Assembly: GCA_022496185.1 (NCBI GenBank)
Contig: WTXG01000153.1
Span: 1 to 64,000 of the forward strand
Source of the DNA: Multifurca ochricompacta
Taxonomy: Eukaryota > Basidiomycota > Agaricomycetes > Russulales > Russulaceae
Reading direction: 5' to 3'
DNA: 64,000 nucleotides
Shown here: positions 1-11,380 of the stretch, piece after piece
How the letters are laid out: the number at the start of each line of letters is the position of its first letter
Numbering within the stretch: the first letter of the stretch is position 1
Program-made: the position numbers and the translations under genes
The notes under the pieces: model-generated
Database searches by the model: none
What the model was told of the DNA's origin: nothing
What the model saw: the letters and a program-made list of their open reading frames with translations, nothing else

Positions 1-325
1 CTTTGTTGATACACCGAGCACGGTACTCCAATTTAGACTTTGATCTCTATTACGTATATAAGGCCTGTCTAGATAGCCTGTATACCTCAGACTCAACTTC
101 TTAATTGACTTGGTGTATTACCTTCTGGGTGATTCCTAAGACCTGACTTCTGAATCGTCTCAGTGCTTTTGGCACTTCTCCGCTCACCAGTACTAAGGGA
201 TTAGCTCCTTGGTATTGACTTCTCACCTGAACTCCGTGTACTTGAAAGACAGTATACACCTGACCTCGTAGTTTCGCTACACGACTTATCACACGTCGTG
301 ACAAACGCCCACACCAGGCGTTACA
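1..325 (+). repeat. 5' LTR of Chromo-1 (3' 325 bp only)
   Basis: This aligns without gaps to 29362-29686, the last 325 bp of the 3' LTR, and ends in ...TTACA. It keeps the TATATAAG box near 55-62 and a predicted RNA start 26 nt later. The first part is outside the window. Its last bases pair as AACGCC with GGCGTT, a terminal hairpin. Confidence 0.92.
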
Positions 326-327
326 TT

Positions 328-338
328 AAGTCAAGTCT
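328..338 (+). other. Chromo-1 self-primer binding site
   Basis: AAGTCAAGTCT lies 2 nt after the LTR. It is the exact complement of AGACTTGACTT at 29450-29460 in the 3' LTR, which lies 26 nt after the TATA box. The 5' LTR copy has two transition mismatches. No tRNA 3' end is recognisable, so Tf1-type self-priming is inferred. Confidence 0.72.
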
Positions 339-346
339 CCCCCATT

Positions 347-1876
347 GTGGCTTCATCCAGCCGCAGTCAGACCTTGCACAACGAGGAACTCATCGACTGC
401 CGAGACGAGGATAATCTTTCACAACAAGTCCTTGGCTCTGCCGTCTGGAAAGACTTTGAAACCGAGTTTGGATACTACGTCTATCACGATGACCAGTACC
501 AGCCAGTTGAATACAACGAACAGAAGAGGGTCTGGTACCATATCCGTTATTCTCGAAGCCATCATTCCTGGGTTACCACAGGACCCACCCCACCAGAGTA
601 CGGCCTAGGACCTTGGAGAGAAAATCCTCCAGCCATCGTCACAGATTCAGAACCTGAGGAATATATCGAAGAAAGCAGCGAAGACGCACAAGTCATAGCC
701 ACAGACTTTACGGCTCAGACAGTTGCACCCGAGAGTACTACGTTCAGAACAACTGCTTTAGTCTCTCCCCAGATCACATGACAGACCTCAGACACCCCGA
801 CCATTACCTATCCAACGATGTCCACGATCGCTGCACAGTTACCCAACCCTGCTCCAGTTGTCCCCGCTCCGAATCTTCCCCCTCCATCAGGACGCCTTAT
901 GGGGGTCCTGCCAACAACATTCACTGGAGACTGATCCCAGAGCAAGAAGTTCATGCTCGAGTTTGAGACATTCAAAAACTTCAACCATGATGTCCCGCAG
1001 ATCATAAATCCCTTTCAATGAACCAATCTCTTCCTCTCGCTTATCAGAGGAGATTCCGTCGATGATTGGACAATGGAGCAGATCGAATGGCTAAATGACA
1101 GAGTCACAGCCAGAACCAGAACCACAGACGAGGATCTGTGGGATATAGTGGCGCAAAGATTTAAAGACGCCTTCACAGATGGGCAGGCCAAGCAGAAGGC
1201 TGCCAGAGAATTAAAGTCCCTCAAAATGGAGAGAGGGGATCTAGATGGCTATGTGGCCAAATTCCGCAACCTGGCCAAGAGAGCAGGGTACGATGTGAAT
1301 GAGGAAGCGACGCTTGACCTCTTCTCCCAGGGATTGCCTAACCCCCTGGTGAAAAATATCATCCAATTTCATCACCCTGAGTCATGGAGCCAGTGGACGA
1401 GTGCTGCCAGGACGCAGCAGCAGGACTACTTGGACTTCCAGACGCGATTTGGAGTCGACACAAAAAAGGGCAGAACTCGTGATCAGTGGAAAGCAGCATT
1501 TGGGGTAAAACCTACCCACCCTAGAGACCCCAATGCTATGGACATGTCGGCAGACCATACCAAAGCTCGTGCAGCCCTTACCGACGATGAAAAGAAGAAT
1601 CTCATGAAGGAAGGACGCTGCTTTCACTGCCGAGCACAAGGGCACATGTCGCGATTCTGCCCAAAGAAAACAGTCCGAGCTGCAGAAGCAACGGTGGCTG
1701 CCACCACCACAACACCACCAGTACAGAACCTACTGACTCCAGTAAAAGAAAACCCGGCAACTGCCCCAAAGACTAAGGAACAGAAGGCAGCAGCAATCTG
1801 GGAACACATGATGAACGAAGATGAGGCGGTGCGCGCCTTGATTGTCGACAAAGCCTTTGGCCAAAAGGATTTTTGA
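347..1876 (+). pseudogene. gag: Chromo-1 gag (three nonsense codons)
   Basis: This is a capsid and nucleocapsid polyprotein of 509 codons, in one frame throughout. The first codon is GTG, as in all sister copies, with no in-frame ATG nearby. A CCHC knuckle (C-X2-C-X4-H-X4-C, CFHCRAQGHMSRFC) lies near position 1618. TGA stops at 779-781, 932-934 and 1019-1021 replace CGA arginine codons of relatives. There is no frameshift. The stop at 1874-1876 is followed by pol in the -1 frame. The slippery site of relatives (A AAA AAG) is decayed here to C CAA AAG at 1861-1867. The copy is inactive. Confidence 0.9.
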
Positions 1877-2014
1877 TCAGCTCAACCCCATCGGCCTGGG
1901 CAAGAGCATTACATGTAACTTCTGTGTACACTAGTCGTTTCAAGTCATTAAAAATACCAGTACACTTTGAAACCAAACAGAAGACGGCCGACAGACGAAT
2001 CTTAATTGATTCTG
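1864..2014 (+). pseudogene. pol: Chromo-1 pol, N-terminal fragment up to the protease DSG
   Basis: This is the -1 frame relative to gag, open from the frameshift region to the aspartic protease active site. It ends in ...ILIDS plus the first base of the Gly codon, where Chromo-2 is inserted. The frame resumes at 16976 with GATDNFIS, rebuilding DSGAT across the insertion. The insertion therefore destroyed protease, RT and integrase expression in one step. Confidence 0.9.
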
Positions 2015-2603
2015 TGTTACGTCCGGTGCGGGACGTTCCACACGACTTGTGTGACAGCGTGATACAGGGGTTCAGGTAAGAGACCAATAAGATCCCTTGG
2101 AGTAAAAGGGTGACAAGTCAAAGTCAAAGAGGCTGTACTCTAAGACGATGGTGAGTGGGAAGTGCCGAAAGCACTGAGACAAGAAGACGTTCAGGAATCA
2201 AGGGAGAGTCCAGAAGACAAGCACCGATGTATTCAATAAGTCGAGTCTGAGGTCTACAAGGTAGCTACAGCGGACTTATATACGTAATCTAGTGAGCGTC
2301 TAAAGATAAGATAACAACGAGTCATGTGGGCCCAAATATACGAAAGCGGAGGGCGTAAAGCCGCGCTTCTGATAGGGGATTAAGTAAGTGTCCGGTCGTA
2401 AAGATAAGGGATAAGAGATAAAAGATAAAAGTCCAAACACGAGTACAGTAACGCAATCATGGACAAAGGCGGTCACGGGGAAGGAAGCAAGGCACGTGAG
2501 GGATCCCACGATGGAGACGTGATCTGATAATGTAAGGTGGGCGGCAAAGAGGGGTTGTCGTTGGGTAGGAAGAAAAATACGGGGAGAGACGGGGTGCGTA
2601 ACA
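2015..2603 (-). repeat. Chromo-2 3' LTR
   Basis: This is 589 bp, bounded by TGTTAC and GTAACA, with the TTCTG TSD at its outer edge. It adjoins the third ORF through a polypurine tract (an AGAAGAGGGGGTGA-type sequence, minus strand, near 2604-2625) that would prime plus-strand synthesis. It carries the same TATA box, 26 nt, AGACTCGACTT arrangement as the other LTRs. Confidence 0.93.
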
Positions 2604-2634
2604 TCACCCCCTCTTCTGGTTCTAGCAGCCCCGG

Positions 2635-3408
2635 CTAGAAATGACTCGTACCGTCATCATCCTGAATCAACTCCAGGTAGTCGTCAGCTACATTACGATC
2701 GTCCATGCTGTACGACTCCAGCTCCTGCGGGCAGGCATGGGTGCGGAGGAACCCATACGGGCCGCGCTGACCACACGCGCGGCACAAGTCGTAGACGGGA
2801 CAGTCGATCTCTTTATGTCCAGCATTGTGACGAAGACACTTGCCGCACCATCCCGATGGGTTGTTGATTGTCAGGGCCACGCCTACTCGTCGGAAGATGC
2901 AATGCCGGCTCCAATGGAGATTGCTGCGGCAGTGGCGGCACCATTTGCGGTTGAGCGGACAGTTCCAGCTGATGTGATATCTGCTGTCGCAACGCCAGCA
3001 AGTTTCTCCACGGGGGTTTTCATGTAGGCGCGGCATCTCAAGTCGACTCGGCAGCAGTGTCGGGGCCACGCCCAAGGTTCGAGGGGGGAGGGGTCGTGCA
3101 TAAGTGTTGGCGTACCTTTCAGCAATAGTCTGGTACACATCTCCTGCCTCCAATCTCTTCCTGATTTCAATGATCTCCTGTTCCAACTGGAACATCCCAT
3201 TCGTCAACCTCGCCATCATCTTTGCGTGTTCCTTGTACTGCTGGTTCAGCATCCTTCGTAATGTAATATTCTTCCTCAGCCTCATGACTTCTGCCTTCAG
3301 ACGTGGTAACCTCATATCGTTCATCACCTCATCGATCGCGAAAGCTCGACAGTCCTCCGCGGCAAGATGACCCAACTGTTCATCAGTCAACGTGTGATGG
3401 AGTCGACC
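2635..3408 (-). pseudogene. Chromo-2 third ORF, C-terminal part
   Basis: This continues the reading frame of 10888-11341 after Chromo-3a is removed. It starts in the RYTGRLHHT region and contains the predicted coiled coil, then four Cys/His clusters in the same order as the intact 413-residue copy at 4018-5259. The knuckles are CWRCDSRYHISWNC, CRHCRSNLHWSRHC, CGKCLRHNAGHKEIDC and a C-X2-C-X11-H-X-C motif. It ends with an acidic QDDDG tail. No stop or frameshift is seen apart from the insertion, so this ORF was intact when Chromo-3a arrived. Confidence 0.85.
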
Positions 3409-3413
3409 AGTAT

Positions 3414-3986
3414 TGTTATGCCCGGTGCGGGACGTTCCACACGACTTGTGTGACAGCGTTCGTTCGTGGTCAGATAAGAGATCAATAAGATCCCCTGGAG
3501 TTTAAGTGGAAGGAGTCAGAGTCGAAGAGGCTGTACTCTAAGACACTGTTGAGCGGAAAGTACCCGAGGTACTGAGACGAGCGAGTCAAAGCGTTCAAAG
3601 GGAAGTCCAGAAGACAAGCACCGATGTATTCAATAAGTCGAGTCTGAGGTCTACAAGGTAGCTACAGCGGACTTATATACGTAATGCAGTGGGCGTCTAC
3701 GAGATAAGGGAACGGAGTCAAGTGGGCCCAAATATACGAAAGCGGAGGGCGTAAAGCCTAGCTTCTGATAGGGTATTAAGTAAGTGTCCGGTCGTATGAT
3801 AAAGAGATAAGCAGTAAGCGATAAGCAAATAGGTAAACATGAACAAGCAAACGAGTCACGGGGATGGACGCAGGGCATGTGACGGGTCCCACGATGGAGA
3901 CGTGATCTGGTAGTGGAGTGTGGGCGGTAGAGAGGGGTCGTCGTTGGGTAAGAAAAAGAACACGGGCGAAGACGGGGTTCGTAACA
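3414..3986 (-). repeat. Chromo-3a 3' LTR
   Basis: This is 573 bp. The plus strand starts TGTTATG where the 5' copy has TGTTACG, the only difference I noticed. It adjoins the third ORF through a GAAGAGGGGGTGA-type polypurine tract. Confidence 0.93.
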
Positions 3987-4017
3987 TCACCCCCTCTTCT
4001 GGCTCTAGCAGACCCGG

Positions 4018-5259
4018 CTAGAAACGATTCGTACCGTCATCATCTTGTACCAGCTCCAGGTAATCATCGGCTACATTACGCTCGTCCATCGTGTAATTCT
4101 CTTTGTCTGCGTCTTGAGGGCACTGATGAGTACGGAGAAATCCGTAGGGGCCACGTTGCCCACATAGACGGCATAAGTCGTAAACGGGGCAGTCCAACTC
4201 CCGATGTCCTGAGTTGTGACGCAAGCACTTGCCGCACCATCCGGACGGGTTGGCGATCGTCGGCGCAACTCCTACTCGGCGGAAAATACAGAACCTACTC
4301 CAATGCAGGTTGCTGCGACAGTGCCGGCACCACTTGCGATTGAGGGGGCAATTCCAGCTGATGTGGTACTTACTATCGCACCTCCAGCATGTCTCCCCTC
4401 GAGGGTTCTCATGCATGCGCGGCATTTCAAACCGGTTCGGCAATAGCACCGGGGCAGCCCCTAGTGATCGCGGTGGGAGAGGTCGGGCATAGGTGTCGGC
4501 GTACCTCTCAGCAATCGTCTGATATGCGTCCCCCTTCTCCAACCTCTTTCGGATCTCCACTAACTCCTGCTCGATTTGGAACATCCCGTTGGTCAACCGG
4601 GCCATCATCTTGGCATGTTCTTTATACTGTCGGTTGAGTGTGTTGCGCAGGGTGAGGTTCTTCCGCAGCCTCATTACCTCGGCTTTAAGGCGCGGAAGTC
4701 GCATATCACTCAATACCTCGTCGATGGCAAAAGCCCGGGAGTCTTCGGCAGCTAGGTGCCCCAGCTGCTCGTCGGTCATAGTATGATGCAGACGACCCGT
4801 ATACCTTTCCTCCAGATAAACCGGAGCTCCATAAACCGGACTGTCCTTCTTCATGCATCCGGCGACATCCATCCCTCCATTGGTATAGAAGATGTACTTG
4901 GCGATTGCAACTGTCCCATCGCCCATGGTGATTTTCAGTGGGTAATACGTAGAGGAGTTAGGGTTGTTGACGAAGAAAGGGAATTCGGGGGCTTCGTCGT
5001 CCGACTCCATGCCTGCCAAGTCGTTTGGGTGTGGCTCTTCACTGTGTGTGAAATCGTCATCAGGGTTGGGGGACTGGTTCTTGACTCGAGCTTCGGCAGC
5101 GTCATAGTCGATGGGGGAAGAAGGGCGAGTGGAGGGATGAGCGGAAGGGAAGTTCTCGACAGTTGTGGTGGTGGCAGTAAAGGCGTCGACGGCGGCGTTG
5201 GCAGCGATGAAAGACATGATAGACAGTTCGGTGATGGTAGTAATTTGCTGAGAGGGCAT
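4018..5259 (-). CDS. Chromo-3a third ORF: zinc-knuckle, coiled-coil protein (413 aa)
   Basis: This complete ORF lies 40 nt after the pol stop and before the polypurine tract and 3' LTR. Residues 1-110 are rich in Ser, Thr, Pro and acidic residues. Residues 117-160 are conserved in all copies (YTNGGMDVAGC, GPVYGAPVYLEE). A probable coiled coil spans about 186-242. Four Cys/His clusters follow at about 291-304 and 311-324 (both C-X2-C-X4-H-X4-C), 342-357 (C-X2-C-X6-H-X4-C) and 363-380 (C-X2-C-X11-H-X-C). The tail is acidic. There is no signal peptide or membrane segment, so it is not env-like. Nucleic-acid binding and self-association are inferred; the function is unknown. It differs from the 26411-27652 copy at one residue I can see (Ser/Gly near 140). 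Confidence 0.88.
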   Translation of the reverse strand: MPSQQITTITELSIMSFIAANAAVDAFTATTTTVENFPSAHPSTRPSSPIDYDAAEARVKNQSPNPDDDFTHSEEPHPNDLAGMESDDEAPEFPFFVNNPNSSTYYPLKITMGDGTVAIAKYIFYTNGGMDVAGCMKKDSPVYGAPVYLEERYTGRLHHTMTDEQLGHLAAEDSRAFAIDEVLSDMRLPRLKAEVMRLRKNLTLRNTLNRQYKEHAKMMARLTNGMFQIEQELVEIRKRLEKGDAYQTIAERYADTYARPLPPRSLGAAPVLLPNRFEMPRMHENPRGETCWRCDSKYHISWNCPLNRKWCRHCRSNLHWSRFCIFRRVGVAPTIANPSGWCGKCLRHNSGHRELDCPVYDLCRLCGQRGPYGFLRTHQCPQDADKENYTMDERNVADDYLELVQDDDGTNRF

Positions 5260-5299
5260 ATACTGGGGGAAATCGTCTAGGGGTTGAGATGGCTCCCTT

Positions 5300-8200
5300 T
5301 TAACTATTCCTGGGCGCTTCTGGATGTCGGGTATGGAACTCCGAGATAAGGACCGGGGCAGAGATATCGCCGGCTGGTTCCCACGAGTTGTCAGATGCTG
5401 GGAATCCCTTCCACTTAATCAGGTAATACAGTTTGCGCCCTCGGCCTTGTCGCTTCGAGTCTAGAATGCGTTCTACTTCCCACTCTTCTTCCCCATCGAT
5501 AAGGTCAGGGGGGGGTCTCGAGAAGTTTTCTCCATGTAGAGGTGTCTCTTTGTACGGTGTAAGCAGTTTGGCATGGAAGACCGGGTGAATGCGCCATGTG
5601 GGGGGGAGCTCGAGTTGGTATGACACGTCTGACAGCTTCCTTGTTATCTTAAAAGGTCCGTGACGTCGGGGCGCTAACTTGGCGGTCGGATGTGACGTGT
5701 GGATATTCTTCCCTTCCAACCATACCAGGTCATTGGTCCGATAAGGTGTGAACCTTGTGGGCTTCCCAGCCAGGGTCTTTTGCGCCTTCAACAGGTTTTC
5801 ATTGGCCGATTTCCTAATCTCCTCCCATTGGTTGATACGTTGTGTGGCTGAAGGGACATTTGTTGGCTTTCCTGTCCATGTGGCTCGGGGTGTCCATCCC
5901 ATGATAAGCGAGAATGGGGAGTGTTTCGTGGTACCATTGGGCCAAGAGTTGTGGGCAAACTCTGCTGTCGCGAGCCAGTCAGCCCAATCATCCTGTCGTC
6001 CGTTGCACCAGAACCGAAGATACTGTTCGAGCCACTGGTTTGTTCTTTCCGACTGTCCGTCTGTCTGCGGGTGATACGCCGTGGAGATGTTCTGGGCGAT
6101 ATTTAGCGTTTTACAGAGTGCTCTAGCAAACGCAGACGTGAAGCATGGGTCACGGTCCGAGATGAGTTTTTCCGGGAGGCCATAATGTCTGTAAACGTGA
6201 TCCAGGTAGAGTTTGGCTACTCCTTCCGCCGTGATGGATTCATTGCATGGTATGAACAGTGCCGCTTTCGAACAGTCGTGATCAGTGATGGTCAAGATGG
6301 AATCAAAGCCTCTGGAAGTGGGGAGTTTGACGATAAAGTCCATGGCGATGGTCTGGAATGGTTGTGACGCGGTTGGTGCAATGGGGAATGGTGCTGGTGG
6401 GTGTGGGTGCGTATTCACTTTGTTGGCTTGGCAATCTGCACATCCTCTCACGTATTCTTCCACGTCCTTTTTCATGTTTGGCCACCAGTAGTCTCGTTTG
6501 GCAAGTGCATAGGTGTTAGCAATGCCTGGATGTCCTGCGGAGGGTAGGTCATGGTGAAAATGGATCACCCCCCTCTTAATGTTGTCGCCACCGGTGACAA
6601 CGAGTCGATCCCCGTCCTTCCACCACAGGCCATCAATCTTCTTCAGATTATGCGCCTCTGCCCATGATTGGCATAACTGCTGGTTCATGTTCTGTGACAC
6701 CTGGGCCCATAAGTCCATATCGTGGAGGCTGACGACGGCTGTTCTCGTGAAGACTTCTTCAGGGAGTACTGTGATATCATTGTTGTCCTCCCCTCCATGG
6801 TTTAAGTCTGGTCGCCGAGACAGGGCATCGGCTCGTGCATTGCGACTTCCCGCATATGTTTCAACACAAAGTTATATTCTTCAAGCTCTAGAACTTCGCG
6901 AGCAACCCGTCGGCTGATTTTATGGGGTTCTTTCCAGTAGAGCAGGTTGGAGTGATCAGTATGGATGACGGTTTTATGGGGGGTTCCCGCTAGGTATGGT
7001 CGCCAATGTCGTAGTGCCTTTACAATAGCCAGTAGCTCTCTGTCCCAAATATCGTAATTTCGTTCTGCTGGCGAGAATGTTTCTGAGTAGAAGGCAACTG
7101 GGTGAAGTAGTCCTGTTGCGTCCCGCTGGTTGAGTACGGCACCATTGGCGAAGTGGGAAGCGTCAACTTCAAGCTCAAAGGGTTTCGCTAGGTCTGGCTG
7201 TAAGAGGACTGGTTCTGAACCGACAATGTCTCGGATCTGCTCAAAGGCTTGTTGTTGTTCATCTGCCCAATGCCAGGGTACGTCTTTTTTCAATAATCCG
7301 TTCAATGGTTGGGCGATGCCCGAGAATCCTCGGACAAAGCGCCGATAAAAGTTGCAGAATCCAATGAAGGACCGCACATCCTTGATGCACATGGGTACGG
7401 GCCACTCCCGGATTCCTTGTACTTTTACTGGGTCCATCCGCACATGCCCTCCTTCCAGGATGACTCCTAGGTATTCCACACTCGATTGTTCAAACGAGCA
7501 TTTGGCTGGTTTGAGGTACAGATCGTGTTCGTGCAGGATGTCTAACACCTGGTGTACTCGTTCTCGATGATGGGCTAGGTCGTTGGTAGTGGCCACTAAT
7601 ATGTCGTCCATGTACACCACCACTTTGCTTGTGAGAATGAGATCGCGGAAGATATGATTCATCATTGATTGGAAAGTGGCGGGTGAGTTGGTGAGGCCAA
7701 AGAACATAACATTCGGTTCAAAGAGCCCTTGATTGGTCTTAAAAGCTGCTTTGCATTGGTCTCCTTCCTTGATCCGGATATTATTGTAGCCCCAGCGGAC
7801 ATCCATTTTAGAAAATAGGGATTTGTCCCGCATGGTATCAATGAGTTCCGAAATGAGCGGCAAGGGGTAGGCGTTCTTCACAGTGTGGGCGTTTATTCGT
7901 CGATAATCCTGAACCGGTCAAAGCTTGCCATCCTTCTTTTGATGAAGAAGAACGGCGACGCGTATGGTGATTTCGATGGGCGGATATATCCTTTTGCCAG
8001 ATGTTCCTCAAGGAATGTCGTAAGCGCCGTTTGTTCTGCTTGTGACAATGGATAGATTTTACAATCAATTGCGGACGGGGTGTCAGGTGTGAAGTCAATG
8101 GCGTGGTCCCAGGGTCGTGCAGGTGGAAAACGTTGAGATTCCTCCTCAGAGAATACCTTCCAGTGTCGATGATACTCTTCTGGCACGACCTCTTCAAAAG

Positions 8201-8789
8201 TCCTTTCTGTATGCCCCTCTACTGCCTTCTGCGCGAGTTCTGATGCCTTGGTAGTGAAGCAATAACTCGGATCTTCTTCCTCTTTGTCTGCCCTGCAGAC
8301 CGCTGAATGTCGAACAGCATAATCGTACCCTAGTGACGTGATAAGAACGGGGTAAAAGTCTTTGTCCATGGTTGCATCTCCCCAGTTGATTTTTGGTTCA
8401 AATGCGGCGAGCCAGGGATATCCTAGAACTAAATCTTCCTCGCCTAGATTGGTGACTAGAAAGCGGACGACCTTCGTTCTTTCCCCTACTTGGACATTGA
8501 GGTCAGTGTAGTGCGTGATTTTTCCTGCTCGATTAGCAGTTCCGTCAATATTCCAGATGTTTTTCTCCTGAGGGAGTGCCAGCATCCCGAGTCCCATGGT
8601 CCTTGTCATTCATGGACTAATGAAGTTATCCGTGGCTCCTGAGTCAATCAGGATGTCACGGTCGGCCGTTTTCTGTGTAGTTTCGAAATGTACTGGTATT
8701 TTCAAAGACTTGAAGCGACTAGTATACACAGAGGTTACATGGAGTGCTCGTGCCCAGGCCGATGGGTTTGAGCCAATCAAAAATCCTTT
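5300..8789 (-). pseudogene. pol: Chromo-3a pol (protease, RT, RNase H, integrase, chromodomain), broken
   Basis: Read on the minus strand it begins in the -1 frame after gag. Protease DSGATDNF is near 8630, followed by a TGA (CGA in relatives). RT has MDVRWGYNN and VYMDDILVAT. RNase H follows. Integrase shows a His2-Cys2 finger, the Asp, Asp and Glu residues of DDE (MDFIVKLP, SDRDP, HPQTDGQSERTNQW), and a chromodomain with YLIKWKGFPASDNSWEP. Lesions: a one-base deletion in an A run near 7940, TGA before PVQDY, and a one-base deletion near 6850 that splits RNase H from integrase. The protease TGA and the 6850 deletion are shared with Chromo-3b. The integrase segment 5300-6718 is open for 472 codons. 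Confidence 0.9.
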
Positions 8790-10290
8790 TTTGCGAAAGC
8801 TTTTTCTACTAGAATGGCTCGCACTTCTTCACTCTCCTTCATCATGTTGGCCCATATCTCATGTGCCTTTCTTCTTTTGTCGGCGTCTTTTTCTCAACGG
8901 CTGGTGGGTTGTTGCGTATGGGAGCAGTCGTGGCTTCAGCTGCTCGCGCTCCCCTCTTCGGGCATTCCTTTGACATATGCCCTTGTGCTTTGCAGCGAAA
9001 GCACCGCCCTTCCTTCATCAACGTCTGCCTTTCATCTTCTGTAAGGGCGACCCGTGCCCTGGTTCTGTCGGCAGAGGTATCCATTGCATTTGGATCTCTC
9101 TGACCGGTGTGCGTAGGCTTAATTCCAAGGGCAGCCTTCCACTGGTCGCGGGTCTTTCCCTTCCTGGTGTCAACTCCGAAGCGGGTCTGGAAGTCGAGGT
9201 AATCCTGCTGCTGTCGTCGGGCAGCGTCGACCCATGTATCCCAGTCATTGGGATGGTGGAACTGGATAATGTTTTTCACCAAAGGGTTAGGCAACCCCTG
9301 GGAGAAGAGGTCCAGCGTCGCCTCTTCGTCTGTGTCATAACCGGCCCTGTTGGCCAAACTTCTGAACTTTGCCACATAGGCGTCCAGTTCTCCTTTTTCC
9401 ATCTTCAGGGCTTTCAACTCTCGGGCTGCCTTCTGCTTGGCCTGCCCATCCGTGTAAGCATCCTTGAATCGCTGGGCAATGGTTTCCCAAAGCCCCTCAC
9501 TAGTGGTGCGACGCCCACTCTCAATTTGTTCGTTTAGCCACTCCAGCTGCTCCATGGTCCAATCGTCTACGGCCTCCCCTTGGATCAGCGAGAGGAAGAG
9601 GTTGGCACGTTGGAAAGGGTTGATAATTTGGGGAACGTCATGGTTGAAGTTTTTGAAGGTGGTAAACTCCAGCATGAACTTTTTGCTTTGTGATCGATCC
9701 CCTGTGAACGTCTGCGGCAGTACCCCTGACAGACGTCCTGATGGTGGGGGAATGTTGGGTGGCAGCATGGCAGGGGGTGGTGGCGGGGGAGGAACTGGGT
9801 CTGGGAGTTGGGCGGCGATCGTGGACATATTTTGGTAAAATGGGGTGATGGTTTCTGTGGACTGTATGGAAATCTGGGGGGTTGTCAAAGCAGGGGCTCT
9901 GATCGTGACAACTCCGGGTGCAACTGGGGCTGTAGTCGACGCTAATACCAGTGCTTCTTCGCTATTCTCTTCTACGTACTCTTCTGGTTCAGAGTCCGTA
10001 ACAATGGCTGGGGGATTTTCCCTCCACGGCCCTAATCCAAATTCAGGCGGAGCAGGTCCTGTAGTGACCCAAGAGTGTCGACTGTCCGAGTATCGGATAC
10101 GGTACCAAACTCTCTTCTCGTCGTCGTATTCTACCGGTTGGTATCTTCCGTCGTGATAGACGTAGTATCCAAACTCGGACTCAAAGTCTTTCCAAGTGGC
10201 AGAGCCAAGTACTTGTTGTGAAAGATTATTCTCGTCTCTGCGTTCGATGAGTTCTTCTTTAAAGAGGGTCTGACTGCGGCTGGAAGCCAC
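8777..10290 (-). pseudogene. gag: Chromo-3a gag (one-base deletion near the C-terminus)
   Basis: This is a Gag of about 504 codons starting at GTG in an ACC-GTG-G context, 7 nt after the primer-binding site. It contains a Pro-rich linker (PPPPPPP near residue 170), capsid-like helices with the INPFQ...LFLSLIQGEA region, and a CCHC knuckle CFRCKAQGHMSKEC. Near 8870 a run of three A replaces four in Chromo-3b, shifting the frame. The real Gag end is TGA at 8777-8779, directly after the slippery heptamer. The deletion is in a base run and may be a sequencing error. Confidence 0.88.
8786..8792 (-). other. -1 frameshift slippery site A AAA AAG
   Basis: On the minus strand the Gag codons are GCA AAA AAG GAT TTT TGA. 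The heptamer fits X XXY YYZ in the zero frame, and pol is open in the -1 frame from here. It is identical in Chromo-2 and Chromo-3b. Confidence 0.65.
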
Positions 10291-10296
10291 GGTGGG

Positions 10297-10307
10297 AGAC
10301 TCGACTT
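10297..10307 (-). other. Chromo-3a self-primer binding site
   Basis: AAGTCGAGTCT (minus strand) lies 2 nt inside the LTR end. It is perfectly complementary to AGACTCGACTT in the LTR, 26 nt after the TATATAAG box. This is inferred to be Tf1/sushi-type self-priming. Confidence 0.75.
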
Positions 10308-10309
10308 GA

Positions 10310-10882
10310 TGTTACGCCCGGTGCGGGACGTTCCACACGACTTGTGTGACAGCGTTCGTTCGTGGTCAGATAAGAGATCAATAAGATCCCCTGGAGTTTA
10401 AGTGGAAGGAGTCAGAGTCGAAGAGGCTGTACTCTAAGACACTGTTGAGCGGAAAGTACCCGAGGTACTGAGACGAGCGAGTCAAAGCGTTCAAAGGGAA
10501 GTCCAGAAGACAAGCACCGATGTATTCAATAAGTCGAGTCTGAGGTCTACAAGGTAGCTACAGCGGACTTATATACGTAATGCAGTGGGCGTCTACGAGA
10601 TAAGGGAACGGAGTCAAGTGGGCCCAAATATACGAAAGCGGAGGGCGTAAAGCCTAGCTTCTGATAGGGTATTAAGTAAGTGTCCGGTCGTATGATAAAG
10701 AGATAAGCAGTAAGCGATAAGCAAATAGGTAAACATGAACAAGCAAACGAGTCACGGGGATGGACGCAGGGCATGTGACGGGTCCCACGATGGAGACGTG
10801 ATCTGGTAGTGGAGTGTGGGCGGTAGAGAGGGGTCGTCGTTGGGTAAGAAAAAGAACACGGGCGAAGACGGGGTTCGTAACA
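10310..10882 (-). repeat. Chromo-3a 5' LTR
   Basis: This is 573 bp, TGTTACG to CGTAACA, with TSD AGTAT at its outer edge. It contains TATATAAG followed after 26 nt by AGACTCGACTT, the predicted RNA 5' end. Confidence 0.93.
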
Positions 10883-10887
10883 AGTAT

Positions 10888-11341
10888 ACCTCTCTTCCAA
10901 GTAGACGGGGGCTCCGTAAACCGGCCCGTCCTTCTTCATACACCCCACCACATCCATCCCGCCATTGGTGTAGTAGATGTACTTGGCGATGGCCGTGGAT
11001 CCGTCGGCCATCGTAATCTCCAAGGGGAAGTACATAGAAGAATTGGGGTTGTTGGGGATGAATGGGAACTCTGGGGCTTCGTCGTCGATCTCTCCGTTGA
11101 GCAGGTCATTGGGGTGGGGGTCTTCGCAATGGGTGAAATCGTCATTTGGGTTCGGGGACTGGTTCTTAACTCGGGCCTCCGCAGCTTCATAGTCAATGGG
11201 GGAAGAGGGGCGTGTGGAAGGATGAGCAGATGGGAAGTTCTCGACAACTACAGCGGGGGCAGTGAAGGCGTCGACGGCAGCATTGGCAGCGATGAAAGAC
11301 ATGATAGAGTGTTTGGTGGTAGTAATTCGCTGGGGGAGCAT
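10888..11341 (-). pseudogene. Chromo-2 third ORF, N-terminal part
   Basis: It starts with ATG at 11341, 39 nt after the pol TAA and in the same frame as pol, with no other stop between. It covers the acidic, Pro/Ser-rich N-terminus (DYEAAEARVKNQSPNP) and the conserved YIYYTNGGMDVVGC and GPVYGAPVYLEERYT segments. Chromo-3a then interrupts it; the frame continues at 3408. The in-frame spacing makes stop read-through from pol possible as well as separate initiation. Confidence 0.85.
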
Positions 11342-11380
11342 ATACTGGGGAATCCTCTGGGGTCTGGAGTTGGGTTCCTT

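Larger units (their letters stand above)
3414..10882 (-). mobile_element. Chromo-3a: young chromovirus inserted in Chromo-2 third ORF
   Basis: This is a 7,469-bp minus-strand element with 573-bp LTRs (3414-3986 and 10310-10882) that differ at only one position I can see. The TSD AGTAT is at 3409-3413 and 10883-10887. It is nearly identical to Chromo-3b at 20795-28256, yet has a different TSD and a different host element, so the two are separate integrations. Gag and pol carry stops or frameshifts. The third ORF is complete. Confidence 0.95.

Noticed and set aside
8977..9537. A 186-codon ORF opposite gag (also at 22140-22700)
   Set aside because: It is a shadow of gag on the other strand; relatives with more divergence lose it.
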